Part shown: in pieces, positions 40,680-52,978 of the stretch
Position numbering within the stretch: the stretch's first letter is position 1
How the letters are laid out: each line of letters begins with the position of its first letter
NCBI RefSeq assembly: GCF_910589235.1
Contig: NC_060972.1
Span: forward strand, 4,666,899-4,730,898
Reading direction: 5' to 3'
Length of the DNA stretch: 64,000 nucleotides
Source: Vespa crabro
Lineage: Eukaryota; Arthropoda; Insecta; Hymenoptera; Vespidae
Program-made: the position numbers and the translations under genes
The notes under the pieces: generated by a model
Database searches by the model: none
What the model saw: the letters and a program-made list of their open reading frames with translations, nothing else
What the model was told of the DNA's origin: nothing

Positions 40680-43600
40680 AGATTGATGTATTACAAAACA
40701 TTTTCTAATGGAGCCTCTCATTCTTCCTAGAGCAAATGAGATATAGAGGAACATAATTAGATAACTAATTATCATTGTCTTCACTTCCGCCTTCGACGTT
40801 CTATCTAATTCGTCTTGAATAGATTTTTCTGTTACGTAGGCCACATCCATAAAATCAGGTTTATCATGTATTATCCATTCCTTCATAAAATTGATAAACC
40901 TTTATTCCACAGAAGAAAATTTTATAAACGAAATTTTTATTATTAATCGATTTCTTTGGTAATTATTTCGATATTATTATTATACAGTTATCAATTTTCA
41001 ACAATCGTAGGAATATCGAAGGATACGCCTAAAAGTTAGCTACGCTCCATACTCTATCGACAATTTTTTTCTAATCCTTATATTAGGCAACATCATCACA
41101 CAATTTAGTAATCAAAAATTTGTTGCCTATTGTAAGGAGCTTATTTTAAACCCCTTATAATAGGCAACGCCTTCGTACGTGAATGTAATGAGGTGTTGCC
41201 TAGTACGAGGATTAAAAAATCTTATTAATAGATGACTTTTTACGACTATTGACAAAGTATAGGGTGTTGTAATTTTCTTTTCTGTTTCTTTTTTTTTTAA
41301 ACTTATACTGTAAAGTAACACGAAAAAAATACCTTTCTTCCCATTTGATAACGGGCTTGAGTTTTTCCTCGTCCAAATGATTATTCATTAAAAATGACAG
41401 AATCAATCCGTTTGCTTTTATATAGTCCGAAGAATCGTAATGGAATTCATTTTTCTTTAAAAATCCTCCAACTGCTAAAGCAGGAAATATTGGCCCTTTG
41501 TATGGGGCCATGCACTCCGGATTAAATGCATTTCTGAAATATATTTTATATGATCAACATTCATTCGTAGTAAAACATTTCTTTTTTAATACTTACTGCA
41601 TGCACTTGTAAAGATGATCCAAATAATTGATCTCGTATCCTTTAATTTGCGAGGTTTGATTAAAAATTGATATATTGTTTTGAAAATATCCCCATAAACT
41701 TTGCACTGTACAATATGATACGGACATTGGACCAAGGAAATCACTGTAAACGGGTGCATAACAATAACGTTCTATGCTCTCGTCAGTTTCACGACCAAGC
41801 TACGAATGAATGTGTACGAATAAATATTAGAATTACAATTGGCAACTCAATAAATCATCTACCTGTAAAACTTTCTCTTGAAGATCATGAACAGCCAATA
41901 AAAATGTCTCGTTAAAGACTGGCCCATATTCTTGAATGCCATTCGACGTATTGTGTAAAATCTATAAGAAATTTCGATTAATCTTCGGAAAGATATCTCG
42001 AATAAATTGTTGTAAAAACTAGGGAAAGACATCGTACGTACATTATCGATGCCAACAGGCTTTATATAAATTTGTTCGGTTCTATAAAATGGGCGGAAAT
42101 GTGTGTCAAAATAATCCTTCTCTATTCTCGATCTACTGTTTGGCGATGCCCATATTTCTATCGGATTCACCGTTATGACGAGATACTTGAAGCCATAACT
42201 CATTCCCAAAACCACGTAAGACGAGATGAACAACGAGAGAATTGGATATGTCGCAAATACTGTTGATTCGTACAGCATTACGTTAATTTACATATATGAT
42301 ATTTTACAAAATTGTTCTACAATGCGTTCAATAATGCGTGATCGTCTATCGGAGTTACCTTTTCCCCATGAATAAAAATATCCCTCGAAGATATTTCGAA
42401 AGATTTTATTGCAATCTTTCTTTGTTCCCGAATAATTTGCATTATTATAGTAATCTGTATGAAAAAAACGCTTTCATAAATATTCGACGATGAAACAATT
42501 AATTTATGAATAAATACAATACATACTTAACTTCTCCCTTTTTAGCAAATAAATGAGAGTAGCTATGATCGTAATCAGTGCGATGAGAATTGCAGCGATA
42601 ATTCCATAACCATTTTTACCAAAGATGATAAAACTCTTGGAATTGATCGTTAGTTTCGTTACAGGACAAGCTGCAGGGCAATCGACGCAACTGCAGCTAA
42701 GCGAGGAATTCTGTTGAAGAAAGAAAAGTTAGGTATATTTAATCGAAATATTGTGTTTAAGTATACGATTTTAATTAGGGTAAAATCTTGATTAATATTT
42801 TTTGAAAACTCACGTCGTAAGGCTCGCTACACGGTTTGACAACTGCGTTCCAAGGATCATTGTGCCAAATATCCGGACGATCGTAAATGTTATTAATTTG
42901 AAAGGGTACGAAATTATTCTCGGTTACGCTGTTCATAAAGCTGTACCATCTTAAAGAAAAATATATAAAATATAGAAATAAGACTATGCGTCACGTATTT
43001 TTTTACAGAAATATGTAAAAGAGGATCTACAACTTACTTTCTTGGCGTGCATCTGCTCGCACCGTGAGAGCCACATGCTAAATCCATCGCCAAACCACCA
43101 CTGGACGGATTAATTACGTTTTTACACGATTCAAACGTTTTATTTATAAATTCTTCGGCCACGTGTATCTAAAATGAAAGCATGAATTTTTCTCATTTTA
43201 TACTAATCGAAATTAAAAGTCAATCGTTCGTTTCTTTTTTCTTCTTTTATCTTGTTTAGTTTCGACAGAAAATCAGATCGTGCGATAAAAAATAATTCCA
43301 TTTTATTTTATTTATATTTATTAATTACCTCGAGTTCGTCGATGTAATAAAGACCATTTTCATTTATTTTCGACTTAGTGACGTTCATAAATTGGCTCTG
43401 ATTCATACTACAAGAATAATCGCATATGTGTCGAAAGATATTTTTTAAACACGTAGTACATCTTCCAAAGATACCTTCGGCCATATTCATATTCAAGTTG
43501 ATGGTAAAAATTTGCTCGGCACTGCAGCAGGTTAATGGATCGTCTAGCAAAGAAACGAACATGTCGCATTTGATCATATGTAAAATGGAATATTTGCCAA

Positions 43601-43833
43601 GAGAAATTATACTGACCGGTGTTCTCGAACAAATGTGGACATCTTTTTCGTAGGATATTCGTAGCCGTTTCATTGCCGATTGGTCGAGCAGGATCATTTG
43701 ACACGCACGTTTGTATCTTCGGACCGTTTTTTCCACATTGACCGTACCAAACGCAAGTATTTCGCCCGTCAATTAGCACACATACATTGTATAACGCGAT
43801 TAAGAAAAAAACTAGATTTAGAGTCTTCATCAT
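37785..43833 (-). CDS. NPC1: NPC1-family intracellular cholesterol transporter (probably 1b type)
   Basis: Thirteen-helix sterol transporter; NPC1 moves cholesterol out of late endosomes, and the insect 1b paralogue serves gut sterol uptake. 23 exons: 43833-43617, 43543-43329, 43168-43038, 42949-42814, 42710-42527, 42454-42359, 42259-42042, 41961-41863, 41799-41597, 41533-41333, 40899-40695, 40576-40460, 40348-40168, 40090-39963, 39852-39595, 39496-39333, 39248-39133, 39046-38904, 38820-38624, 38539-38308, 38227-38114, 38027-37865, 37804-37785; 3738 nt, 1245 residues. A signal peptide is followed by the Cys-rich sterol-binding domain (CVWYGQCG; QSQFMNVT), the middle luminal domain, the sterol-sensing domain at about 605-777 (FLILAVGVDNIFILVQTY) and the second Cys-rich loop (SSWIDDYFDW). 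The protein ends at GPERRT, without the LLNF lysosomal signal of human NPC1. The divergent N-terminus and this tail suggest 1b, but an alignment is needed. Confidence 0.96.
40644..40676. repeat. (TA)n microsatellite
   Basis: 33-nt TA run inside the NPC1 intron between exons 11 and 12. Confidence 0.9.
41076..41210. repeat. Two adjacent hairpins built from one inverted-repeat unit
   Basis: Four arms of a unit resembling CCTTATAATAGGCAAC alternate in orientation inside the 433-nt NPC1 intron between exons 10 and 11. Arms 41076-41092 and 41121-41137 pair over 17 positions with one mismatch and one G-U, around a 28-nt loop. Arms 41153-41171 and 41192-41210 pair over 19 positions with two mismatches and two wobbles, around a 20-nt loop. 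The inner arms of neighbouring hairpins are also complementary. The intron is longer than most in this gene because of this block. It could be a MITE-like remnant, a structured intronic RNA or a hairpin precursor. Confidence 0.75.
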
Positions 43834-46800
43834 TAATACGGATAAAAAAGAAAGATCAGTCTCTCGGTAGAACAAAAAGTCTCTTGCGAGAATAAAATAG
43901 TATCAATAAAATGGAAAACTTAGAAACTAATGAAAATTATGTTGAGGAAAAAGAAAAAAAAGAAACTAAAAGAAAAGACAGATTACGTCGTTAGATTTGT
44001 CTTCATTCTTGATCTATTTCTTAGGAACGATCGAAAGTTACGCCCGCGTTTTGACTCGCATTCTAATCAAACGTTTGAACGAGCCGTTTCATGTTCTCGA
44101 TATCAGGTCAAAGTTTTATACTTGAGTGAGACTTCTTATCTCGCAGGTGAGCACTTCGATGGACCCTTTATCAGCGTCAGCATACTTTTCTTACAAAGTC
44201 TTTACTTTTCTCTCAACGTATACTCGTTCCCTACTACTGTTCTATGATTCTAAACATTAAAACGTATAAAACAATGTTATTAATAGCTTAAAACGATAAC
44301 TTTACGATAATCAATCCTCATTTATTTTTTATCAGAACATCTGAAACACCTGCGCGATTTCGTTATCACTTTGTCGTCGAATCAGCGATAACATTTATTT
44401 CTTTCATAACCTACGTGTGAGTAAAATTTCACGTTACAGAGAATTATGATATAATATATATGTATATATAAGACATTAAATAAAAAGATCGAAGAGGACA
44501 AATTTTTGATTAAGGAGAAAAGCATTATTTTACAAGTTGTTGTCATTTCTTGTAAGTTATTTGTGCTTGCGGACATTTGGATTAACTTTTTTGTTTTTAT
44601 ATAGGACAATACAAAAAATATTTATATATATATATATATATAAAAAAGAGAAAGACAGAAAAGCAATAAGTCTCCATCTTACATTTGTAACAAAAGTCAA
44701 GTAGGAGTAAGATCGAATAAAAATACGCCCATAATTTCCATAATGAATAATCATATTTTAATGACTCAATGATTGTACAAATGGGTCACTCTTAAACGTC
44801 TCCGCTTAACCGAGGAACAATAACAATAAATACAGCAATCATCGTAATCATAATATTCATTACTGATATATCGTTACGTAATTAGATGAAAACGGAAACG
44901 AGATTCTTGTGCTGTATTTTCCATTCATACGTACAGTTAAGATTCTTTTCACTTTGGTTCATCATTCAACGTTTTACATCAACGAAAGGAAGAGATTTTT
45001 CTTTCGAAAGACTCGTTACATCGTCTCTTTACATAGCCTTAATCTTCGTTTCGTTATCATTCGAACCCCCCGTCCCCCAATATTTTTCCCCTATCCCCTT
45101 GTCTACCCAACCCTTATGCCCTATTTATATAATCTACTACCCCCAAATCCACTGAGTTTTACAAGACGCGAATCGCGTTTTCCCTCAGTTTTTTTCTCTC
45201 CTTTCTCTTTCTCTCTCCCTCTCCCTCTCTCCCCCCCCCTCTCTCTCTCTCTCTATCTCCCGATATATTCGGTGTCCATAATTATAATACCGAAGGTATC
45301 GCCATATCATAATCAAATATATTATGTTCAACGGTAGCGATAAAGTTTATATCAATAAAATTTCTGGAAGAATGTCAATAATGTAATAGACGATAATCGT
45401 TCGACGATCCGTTGCGACCGGGGCGAAAAATATGAAACTCGGTACTAGGCCAACTATTGGGATACGTCTCCGAGCTAGAGATTTTATTATCAGCGAACAT
45501 TCCTTTAACCGCTCGTCCTCATCTTCGAGATTCCTCATTTAATGTTTTAATCGAAAGAAAAAGATTCACGTAACGTTATCATATAATCTCTCCCATACGT
45601 TATACTCGTCGTTTTCTCTATAAATCCGAAAATGTAATTGAGAAAAATTACGAGAATATCGCTATGAAGAAGAATGTCTCTCTCTCTCTCTCCCTCTCTC
45701 TCTCTCTCTATCTATCTCTTTCTCCTAGATTTTCTTACTTCTTACTCGAATCGAATTGTCATCGAGTAGAGCAACTAATTTTCAAGCCTCCTGCTTGATT
45801 TTTTTTTCTTCACAAGTAGAAGGTGTCGGAATACTCTTTCAATGCGTGCACCTATACGTCGAGTATAGATAGGAAAAAAGTATCCGCACCGTGAAACATA
45901 TCGATAATAAGGCCTAAGCAAAGAAAAAAATAATTGACAAATGAGATCATCCCTTTTTCTTCGATCTACGAAAGACGCGTTAGAGATCGCTTGGTCTTCT
46001 TTTTTTCTTTTTTTCTTTTTTTCCTTTTTTTTTTTTTTTTTTTGAACTATCCAACAAAGAAAAAGAAAGCTCCTTTTGTTCTATCTATTATTTTTCGTAT
46101 CTTTTTTCATTTGAATTATTCATTGATTGTCGTCTCTCGTGGAATAATTAAGTGCGAAATCGACAACGAAATTAAATTCACTAATTTTTATCGCGCAATT
46201 TAATCCGCTAATCGCCCGTATTTCCTTTATCACAATGTTCAAGATGGCGAAAGTTCAGCGTAATCAAAGGATAACGTTATTCTCGTAGAGAGGTATCGAT
46301 ATCGGCTATTGAAATTAATAGTACGATGACTCGAAACTTTTTACTTGACGCTGAACTACAAGCGATTTTATCGACGTATTCTACCGTGTTTATCAATAAA
46401 CATCGAAGATTCAAGCTGGGGACTTATCGAAGTGTTTACAAACTACGTACGTACGCCTCTCTCTCTCTATCTCTCTCTCTCTCTCTTTATGTTTCTTTAT
46501 TATTTTATCGATCGAATGGATATCAACCGAGTAATTTTTTCTCGGATGACGATGCTAATTTTTTGTCCGTCCACTTTGGGACGAGAAGAAAAAGGAATGT
46601 CGACTCCCGCTCGGAGACGCGCCTCGACAGAATTTATACAATAAAATTTATATATAGTAGATAATGCAATAATTCGAGCAACAGAAGGTCCTTCGTAAAT
46701 TCTTAAATCTGCACGTGTGTGTCGCCTATATTAATTAGTAAGTAGGTTTCTTATTATTTTTTTTTTCGCTGTCAGATCTTAACCGATGCCTTAATTAGTT

Positions 46801-46962
46801 ATACTTTGTGTATGCGCGCTTGTGTGTGTTTCCGTGTACGTGTCCGTGATCGCGTGTTCATTTGCATGTACGGTTTGAACGTGTGTTTAAGTGTATCTTT
46901 ATATTACATATCGAATCATCTTCTGCTTCAAACTTTTCACACTCGTCGCATATTTCGCGAAC

Positions 46963-47003
<41 letters not shown>

Positions 47004-47587
47004 ATTTTTTTTGTTTCCTTTTACGAACGTTTATCTCTACGTTAAGGTTTCTTAGACCTTGAAATTATGTACTAAGGACCTCCAGTACTCCACGATGTTT
47101 TCAGCCTCTAGTGTCTTTTCTTCATCAAGTTCCGTCAATGTTTGACTCATCGACGTGTTTCACATGCTCTCTCTCTCTCTCTCTCTCTCTCTCATTCATT
47201 TTTTCTCCCATCTTTCTTATTTCCTTCCTTCCTTCCTTTCACTTTTTCTAGGATCGACAATACGGATCATTATCGCGCAATATTCAGCAAAACTCTCATT
47301 TGGATAGTTTTCTTTATCCTTTTGTTTTCCGTCATGCGATTCGAACTGACTTTGAGAAGCATCGAGATGGAAAATACATGACCATGGTATAGCAAACGTT
47401 TAAAATCTAATCGTCCGAGAAAAAATAACAATTCTTCCTGTCGATATCTTAATATCGATTGACAACTATTTCTCTTAGTTGTAGAACTTTATACGTAATT
47501 ATTATACAAATTACAACTAAAAAAAAAAAAAAAAAGAAAAAAAAATAATAGAAAGAACCTTTCAATAACATATAAAAACAATCGACG
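43834..47587. other. NPC1 upstream region and repeat-rich spacer
   Basis: Contains the NPC1 promoter side, a C-rich stretch at 45065-45150, a 66-nt pure pyrimidine tract at 45189-45254, CT runs near 45680-45712, 46460-46488, 46967-46995 and 47168-47192, and T-rich tracts. Open frames here are short or derive from these repeats. No gene is supported. Confidence 0.6.
45189..45254. repeat. 66-nt homopyrimidine tract
   Basis: Uninterrupted C/T sequence including a C9 run and a terminal CT array. Confidence 0.93.
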
Positions 47588-47869
47588 CTACTCGTTGTCA
47601 GAGATTTGCATTCCAAGCATCTCATCACGATCCTCGTACACCCTGTTTCTAATATCGCGATTTGACAGGCCTTTGTGAAACCGGGCGTCCGATTTTAAGG
47701 AAGAAGAAAAGAAAGAGCTTGCACTTGATGGAGCGCTTTTTATCGATACCAGACTCGGCCGATCGTCAATAATGGATCTATAAAGAGAACTGTATTTCTT
47801 TTTAAATCGATCTCTCTTACTTTCGTGTGAACGCGACTTTTCACGTGAACTTGAAGAAAATAATAGCAC
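47588..47869 (-). CDS. Isolated open frame, possible terminal exon of an unknown gene
   Basis: I do not recognise it. The frame encodes up to 93 residues, Ser- and basic-rich at first (REKSRSHESKRDRFKKKYSS), then a mixed-composition stretch (SNRDIRNRVYEDRDEM) ending MQISDNE and TAG. Unlike most frames in this spacer it is not a translated microsatellite. A TTATTTTCTTCAAG acceptor lies about 25 nt into the frame, so it may be a last coding exon entered in phase 2 near 47848. I found no upstream partner exon. None of the phase 1 donors in the last three exons of sif fits it. Length alone would not be significant in this window, so it may be chance. Confidence 0.28.
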   Translation of the reverse strand: MLLFSSSSREKSRSHESKRDRFKKKYSSLYRSIIDDRPSLVSIKSAPSSASSFFSSSLKSDARFHKGLSNRDIRNRVYEDRDEMLGMQISDNE

Positions 47870-49485
47870 CCGACGTTAAAAAAAGAAGAAGGAGAAAAAA
47901 ATGAGATTTAGTCTTTAAAAACGTAATGGAATTTCGATCGAGATTGTCGTTTGTGCCATTTTAATTAGAAAAAGCTCAACGCGTTATTCAAGGGGACCTG
48001 CCTGTTACGCATCGAGATTTACGATTTTACAATATTTATTATTTCGCACGTGTGCGATCATGTCTTCTCAAATTCTCTGATAAGGATCGAACAAGGACCG
48101 AATGTGTACACATCCATTGGAGTAAGGCAATAATCGATTACTCTTCTAATTAATTTCGTAATGGATCAATATTTTTCTTCGAGATTAATCATTCATTTGT
48201 AATCGATAATCAGTAATCGGTAACCAATAATCGTGAGAAGAAAAACATTTACTACGATCTTCATGAAATTTTGGAAGATATCAATGGATGCTAATGGCGT
48301 AGAAAATAATTATGTGTATTTTCAATATTTAATGCATTGCTCATTCTTTCGGTCGATTATAATTAATACCGTAATGCTTTTACGATTAATTATTATCGTT
48401 CGTTTTTATTATTCATTAATGCGTTACCGATTACTCAATATACTATGATCATCGACGATTATTAATTGATTATATTTTGCCCAACTCCAATACGCACGCG
48501 TAAAAATGAAATTTTCGTTGAGATCCGAGATAAGCACCGACGACTTTGTACTGAAATGTGCCTGCACATGTATGTACCGTCTCATAAAAATATACGCTTC
48601 GTATTTGAGATAGAATAATCTAAAGTAAAATGAAGTGTACAATCTCAAATGGGCGTTCTATAAGCTCGCCTGTACAGAGAGTAATGGCCTTTAAATATCG
48701 CGAATATACATATAAGTTATGTCTGTCTGTCTGTATATATATGTATATGTATAGATCTATTAATAAATACATCATAATAATTACATCACCGACGGATACG
48801 CTAATAATTGACGGGATTCTACGAGTATCGATTAAATATCGAATGAGCCAATTTATTCGTTATGAAGTCTAATCGGTACGGAAATCATAACGACGATGCT
48901 CTCTTCTGTATTTTTATTCTTTCTTTCTTGATTTTTTTTGTCTTTTTTTCCTTTTTTTTTTTTCATTTTTTGCTTTTTTTCTTTTTTTTTTTTTTTTTCA
49001 TTATTAAGAGATCCTTATTTGCGAGTATCGTTAAATTTGCGTTACACATTCGAGTTCGAGATAACATCGAGTTTGATATTTGTTCCCCGTAGATCTCGAA
49101 GAGCAAAAAGAAAATGTTCGTATTCCCTTAGAATGGAGTACGTTAAATACGGAATTTTCATTTGGCATTATAGGATAATAAAGAAAAAGAAATCCTTTTT
49201 GGTCTGGATTTGTCTATGCAGATAATATCCATGACGCTTTGACGAGATCGGCCGACTTCGAATCACACTAACATAATCGCGTGCTCTCTTTCTTTCTCCT
49301 CTCGTCGCGCGCGGCATTGTTGACCGACTTATATAATATATATGTATGTATGTATGTATATATGTATGTATTATATTATGCTTACGAGTGACGTATCCAA
49401 ACATCAATGTCGCGCAATCATTTAATTCCTAATGTAATAACGATCCGAATCGACAATGTCGAACAACGCTTTTCTCCCCATTTTT

Positions 49486-49526
<41 letters not shown>

Positions 49527-50415
49527 AACTTTTTATTTCTAACTCTTCCTCTTTCTTTCTTTCTTTCCTTTTTTTTCTTTTTTGTATTTTTCCCTTTATT
49601 TTCGACGAACGTAACAAAAGTGATAATAATTAAGTTACGAGAGAAATAAGAATGAAAATCGTCTCTACGACGTCAGTCTACTCGCCACGCTCGAACGGAA
49701 GATCGACCTTGCGAATTGTGCGACGACAGTATATATCAAAGTCTGAGTATTAAGTGTACTATCAAATTCCATTAAATTACTAATTAATTCCAGTCCATCG
49801 TTAAATACTGGCTGACGATCTTCGGCACGATTGTCATGGCAAGGTTAAGAAGAACCAAACTGGCAACGACGAACTCGAACGTAGTACATACCTACATATA
49901 GAAATCTATCGCGACGTATGTACGGCCGGAGTCTCGACGATTTCGAAGAAAAAATCGCAGAGGATAACGCGGATCACGTGGATTAATGGGACTCGAATTA
50001 TTATAATACATATATATATATATGGGGGGAATTCCTCCTGTCGATCGTAGGAACGAACTGAATTCTAATCTTGCAGCGTATCCCAACGAATTAATTTATA
50101 GATCATTGGATCATTCATTTTGCGAAACATATGTCGGTAAATTATGAAAGTGTTCTTAATTGGAAGTCGAAATTGATATTTATTATATGGACAAATCATG
50201 TTTATCGTTCATCTTCTTTTATGTCTTAATTCTAATTATTTCGTCGGGTCAATTTCATAATCAACGACACATATATGTTTACTCGAATATCGACGTTAAA
50301 GATTTTTCGTAAAAACAAATATTGCAAGGGATACGAACAGAGATTTATTAGACAGAAACATTTCCTTGTCTCGCAGAGGAATCCTCGCGGTGTGCTCGTT
50401 GTTTCTTCTTTCTTA

Positions 50416-50454
<39 letters not shown>

Positions 50455-50690
50455 CTTCTCTGTCTGTCTGTCTATCTCTCTTTCTCTCTCTTTCTTTCTC
50501 TCAATTTTTTTATTTATTACCGACAAAGAAGATCACGCGATTTCGTTCGTTCGATAGAATCGATTCGGCGGTTCGGCCGTGCCACGCGCGATTTCCCTAA
50601 TTAATGTCATCTATTAATCCAAGTTATGTGTTAAACGTGTATGCGTGTCTATAAGTAAGAATGTTTGCGCGAAACGAGTCCGTGTAGATT

Positions 50691-50724
50691 TGTGTGTGTG
50701 TATGTGTGTGTGTGTGTGTGTGTG
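50691..50724. repeat. (GT)n microsatellite
   Basis: GT run with one A interruption, in a wider TG/TA-rich stretch to about 50830. Confidence 0.9.
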
Positions 50725-51482
50725 GCTGGTTCCATCTCGTTTCACGCGCATGTTAACGTGTATATGAGTGTACGTATATGTATCCGTATGTGTGTATCTG
50801 TATTTTTATATTTATATATATTTTTGGTTGTAGGTATTCATCTATGTGGATACTTTCTGTCGTCTAATTTACACGAATTAATCCTTCGATATCGGCTTAA
50901 ATTTATTGTAATACCCATTAACAACGTGTTTATATATCAGATGTCGTTTAGTTCTGTGCCGATGCTTTTGGTGTTCCTCGTGCTCGTTCGTTTCGCAGTT
51001 TAATTTATCAGTTTTCTTTTACTTTTTTCCTTTTTTTTTTTTTCTTTCTTTAATAATAAATTCTATGAGCTCCTTTAAGATTGTTTCCTCTCTTTCGTTT
51101 ACTTTTGTTTCTTTTCTCTTTTGTTTCTTTTTTTAATCTTTTTCTATTTATTAATTTTTTCCTTTATCACGTATTACGACGAGCTCAGTAAGAAATTCGC
51201 ATTCGACCTCGTCCATCCAAACCATTTCATTTTTTTTTCTTTTTATATATTATAAGTAACGTTAAAAATAAAGTCTGCTATATCGGTGAGGAAGTCCGAG
51301 TTCGAAAGCGAGTCAATGCATATTCTCTCTTTCTCTCTCTCTCTCTCTCCCCCCTTCTCTCTTTCTTTTTCTGTCTTTATTTTTTTGGTTTTTTTTTTGC
51401 GAAACTAACCCGGGGAAACCGTGGTCGACGAACAATAAAATTCATAAACTTCCCCTATCCCAACCCCCTTAGTTCCCATATG

Positions 51483-51486
<4 letters not shown>

Positions 51487-51528
<42 letters not shown>
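51487..51528. repeat. (TA)n microsatellite
   Basis: 42-nt alternating AT. Confidence 0.95.
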
Positions 51529-51530
<2 letters not shown>

Positions 51531-51679
51531 ATATATACGTATATATTATACAAATACATAATCATATATATATATTTGTATATATAATATATACGACTTC
51601 TTTTAATTGATTTTTTATATCGCTATAATTACTCGGTACATCGTCGTTTTTCTCAGATCTTTAAGACTTGTCCTTCGTT

Positions 51680-51945
51680 ATAGTGTGTAATAATAATGAT
51701 AATAATAATGATCATCGACGTGACGACGATCACGATAATGCCAATGGCGAATACTAATAATTATAATAATAATAATAACAATAATGATAATAATGATAAT
51801 AATAATAAGTAATTATAAATAATAACGATAGCGACGATGATGATAAAAGTAGTAAGAATAATGACAAAATACATAATGACGATAATAATAATTAAGTTGT
51901 AATTGTAAGGACATCATCATCATCATCATCATCATCATCATTACA
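51680..51945. repeat. Triplet-periodic AAT/GAT block ending in (CAT)10
   Basis: About 230 nt of interspersed AAT, GAT and GAC triplets is followed by a perfect CAT array (51912-51941), the complement of the GAT units. It behaves as cryptic simple sequence, open in some frames but with no gene-like composition. Confidence 0.85.
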
Positions 51946-52978
51946 ATATATACACAGGGTCGATCGGCTGACGCTCTGCACTTTGCCGTCCACGCGGAGA
52001 AACACTCGTGAAAGTGGAAGGAAGTGTTATCTCGTCTTTTTTTTATCTTCTTTCTTCTTTTTTCCCTTTAACGGCGATTGAAAAAGGAAGTTACCCTATC
52101 AGAGTAATATGTTACGTAGGAACGTAGGTGCGGAAACGAAAAAGGGACGACAAAGAATCTCGCATGCGATGCGAGAGCGTTTACGCGCTCTAATAATTTA
52201 TCGCGCTGGCGCTTGATATTCCGCTTCCTTCTCACATTCCCCGTGAATACTTTTCGGTTCACGGCGATTAACGTTAATGATGTTTTTCGAGCGGCAACGA
52301 TACCGTATCACGGATGGACGCGCCGTCGGACAATAAACGGAGAGAAACCGGATCGGGAGTGACACGATCTATGAACACGATCGAGCAAGGAAATTGTCGA
52401 CGTAAAGTAAAAAGTGACCGATTTATTTTCTCGCGATTTCTCTTATTGCAAACACGAGAATTCTAATCGAATTTTATTCAAATACGTGTGTATACGGAAC
52501 ATAATATCGGACATTTTATGTTGCGTAAACTGTGATACGTAAAAATACGTACGTATTTTGGGGGAATGGCGAAGATCGTGCGGCACTGACGATGAGAGAT
52601 GTCCGACGACATAACGTTGTTGTTACTTGGAAGAGCAAAATGAGAAAAAGGAAGAAGTATGTGTACCACATTTTGCAGTAGGAGGAGCGGATTTTGTCTT
52701 CGTTTTGTTTCGTTTATGCGTACCGCGTGGGCGGCGAGCGAGATTTCATAATTAAATCACAGGCTTATTAAACTTGGTGATAACTTGATGTGTTTCTTAG
52801 CCTTTCTTACTATCATCAGCCTCTCACTCTCATTTTCTCTTTCTTTATCTTTCTCTTTTCTTCTACCCTTTTACTTGTCGTCGTCTGGCCTTATGCATTA
52901 GCAGAGTAATCGTTCGTTCGATAATTCGAACTTAACAGATACTTTATTTAACGAGTTAGTCCCTGACTAGTTTGAAAC

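Larger units (their letters stand above)
47870..52978. other. Repeat-rich spacer and presumed 3' UTR of sif
   Basis: Holds T-rich tracts (48929-49000, 49569-49582, 51032-51043), CT runs (49490-49522, 50420-50451), a GT run (50691-50724), a TA run (51487-51528) and a long triplet-periodic block (51680-51945). The sif 3' UTR must extend leftwards from 52978, but its end is not identifiable. Open frames are repeat-derived. Confidence 0.55.
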
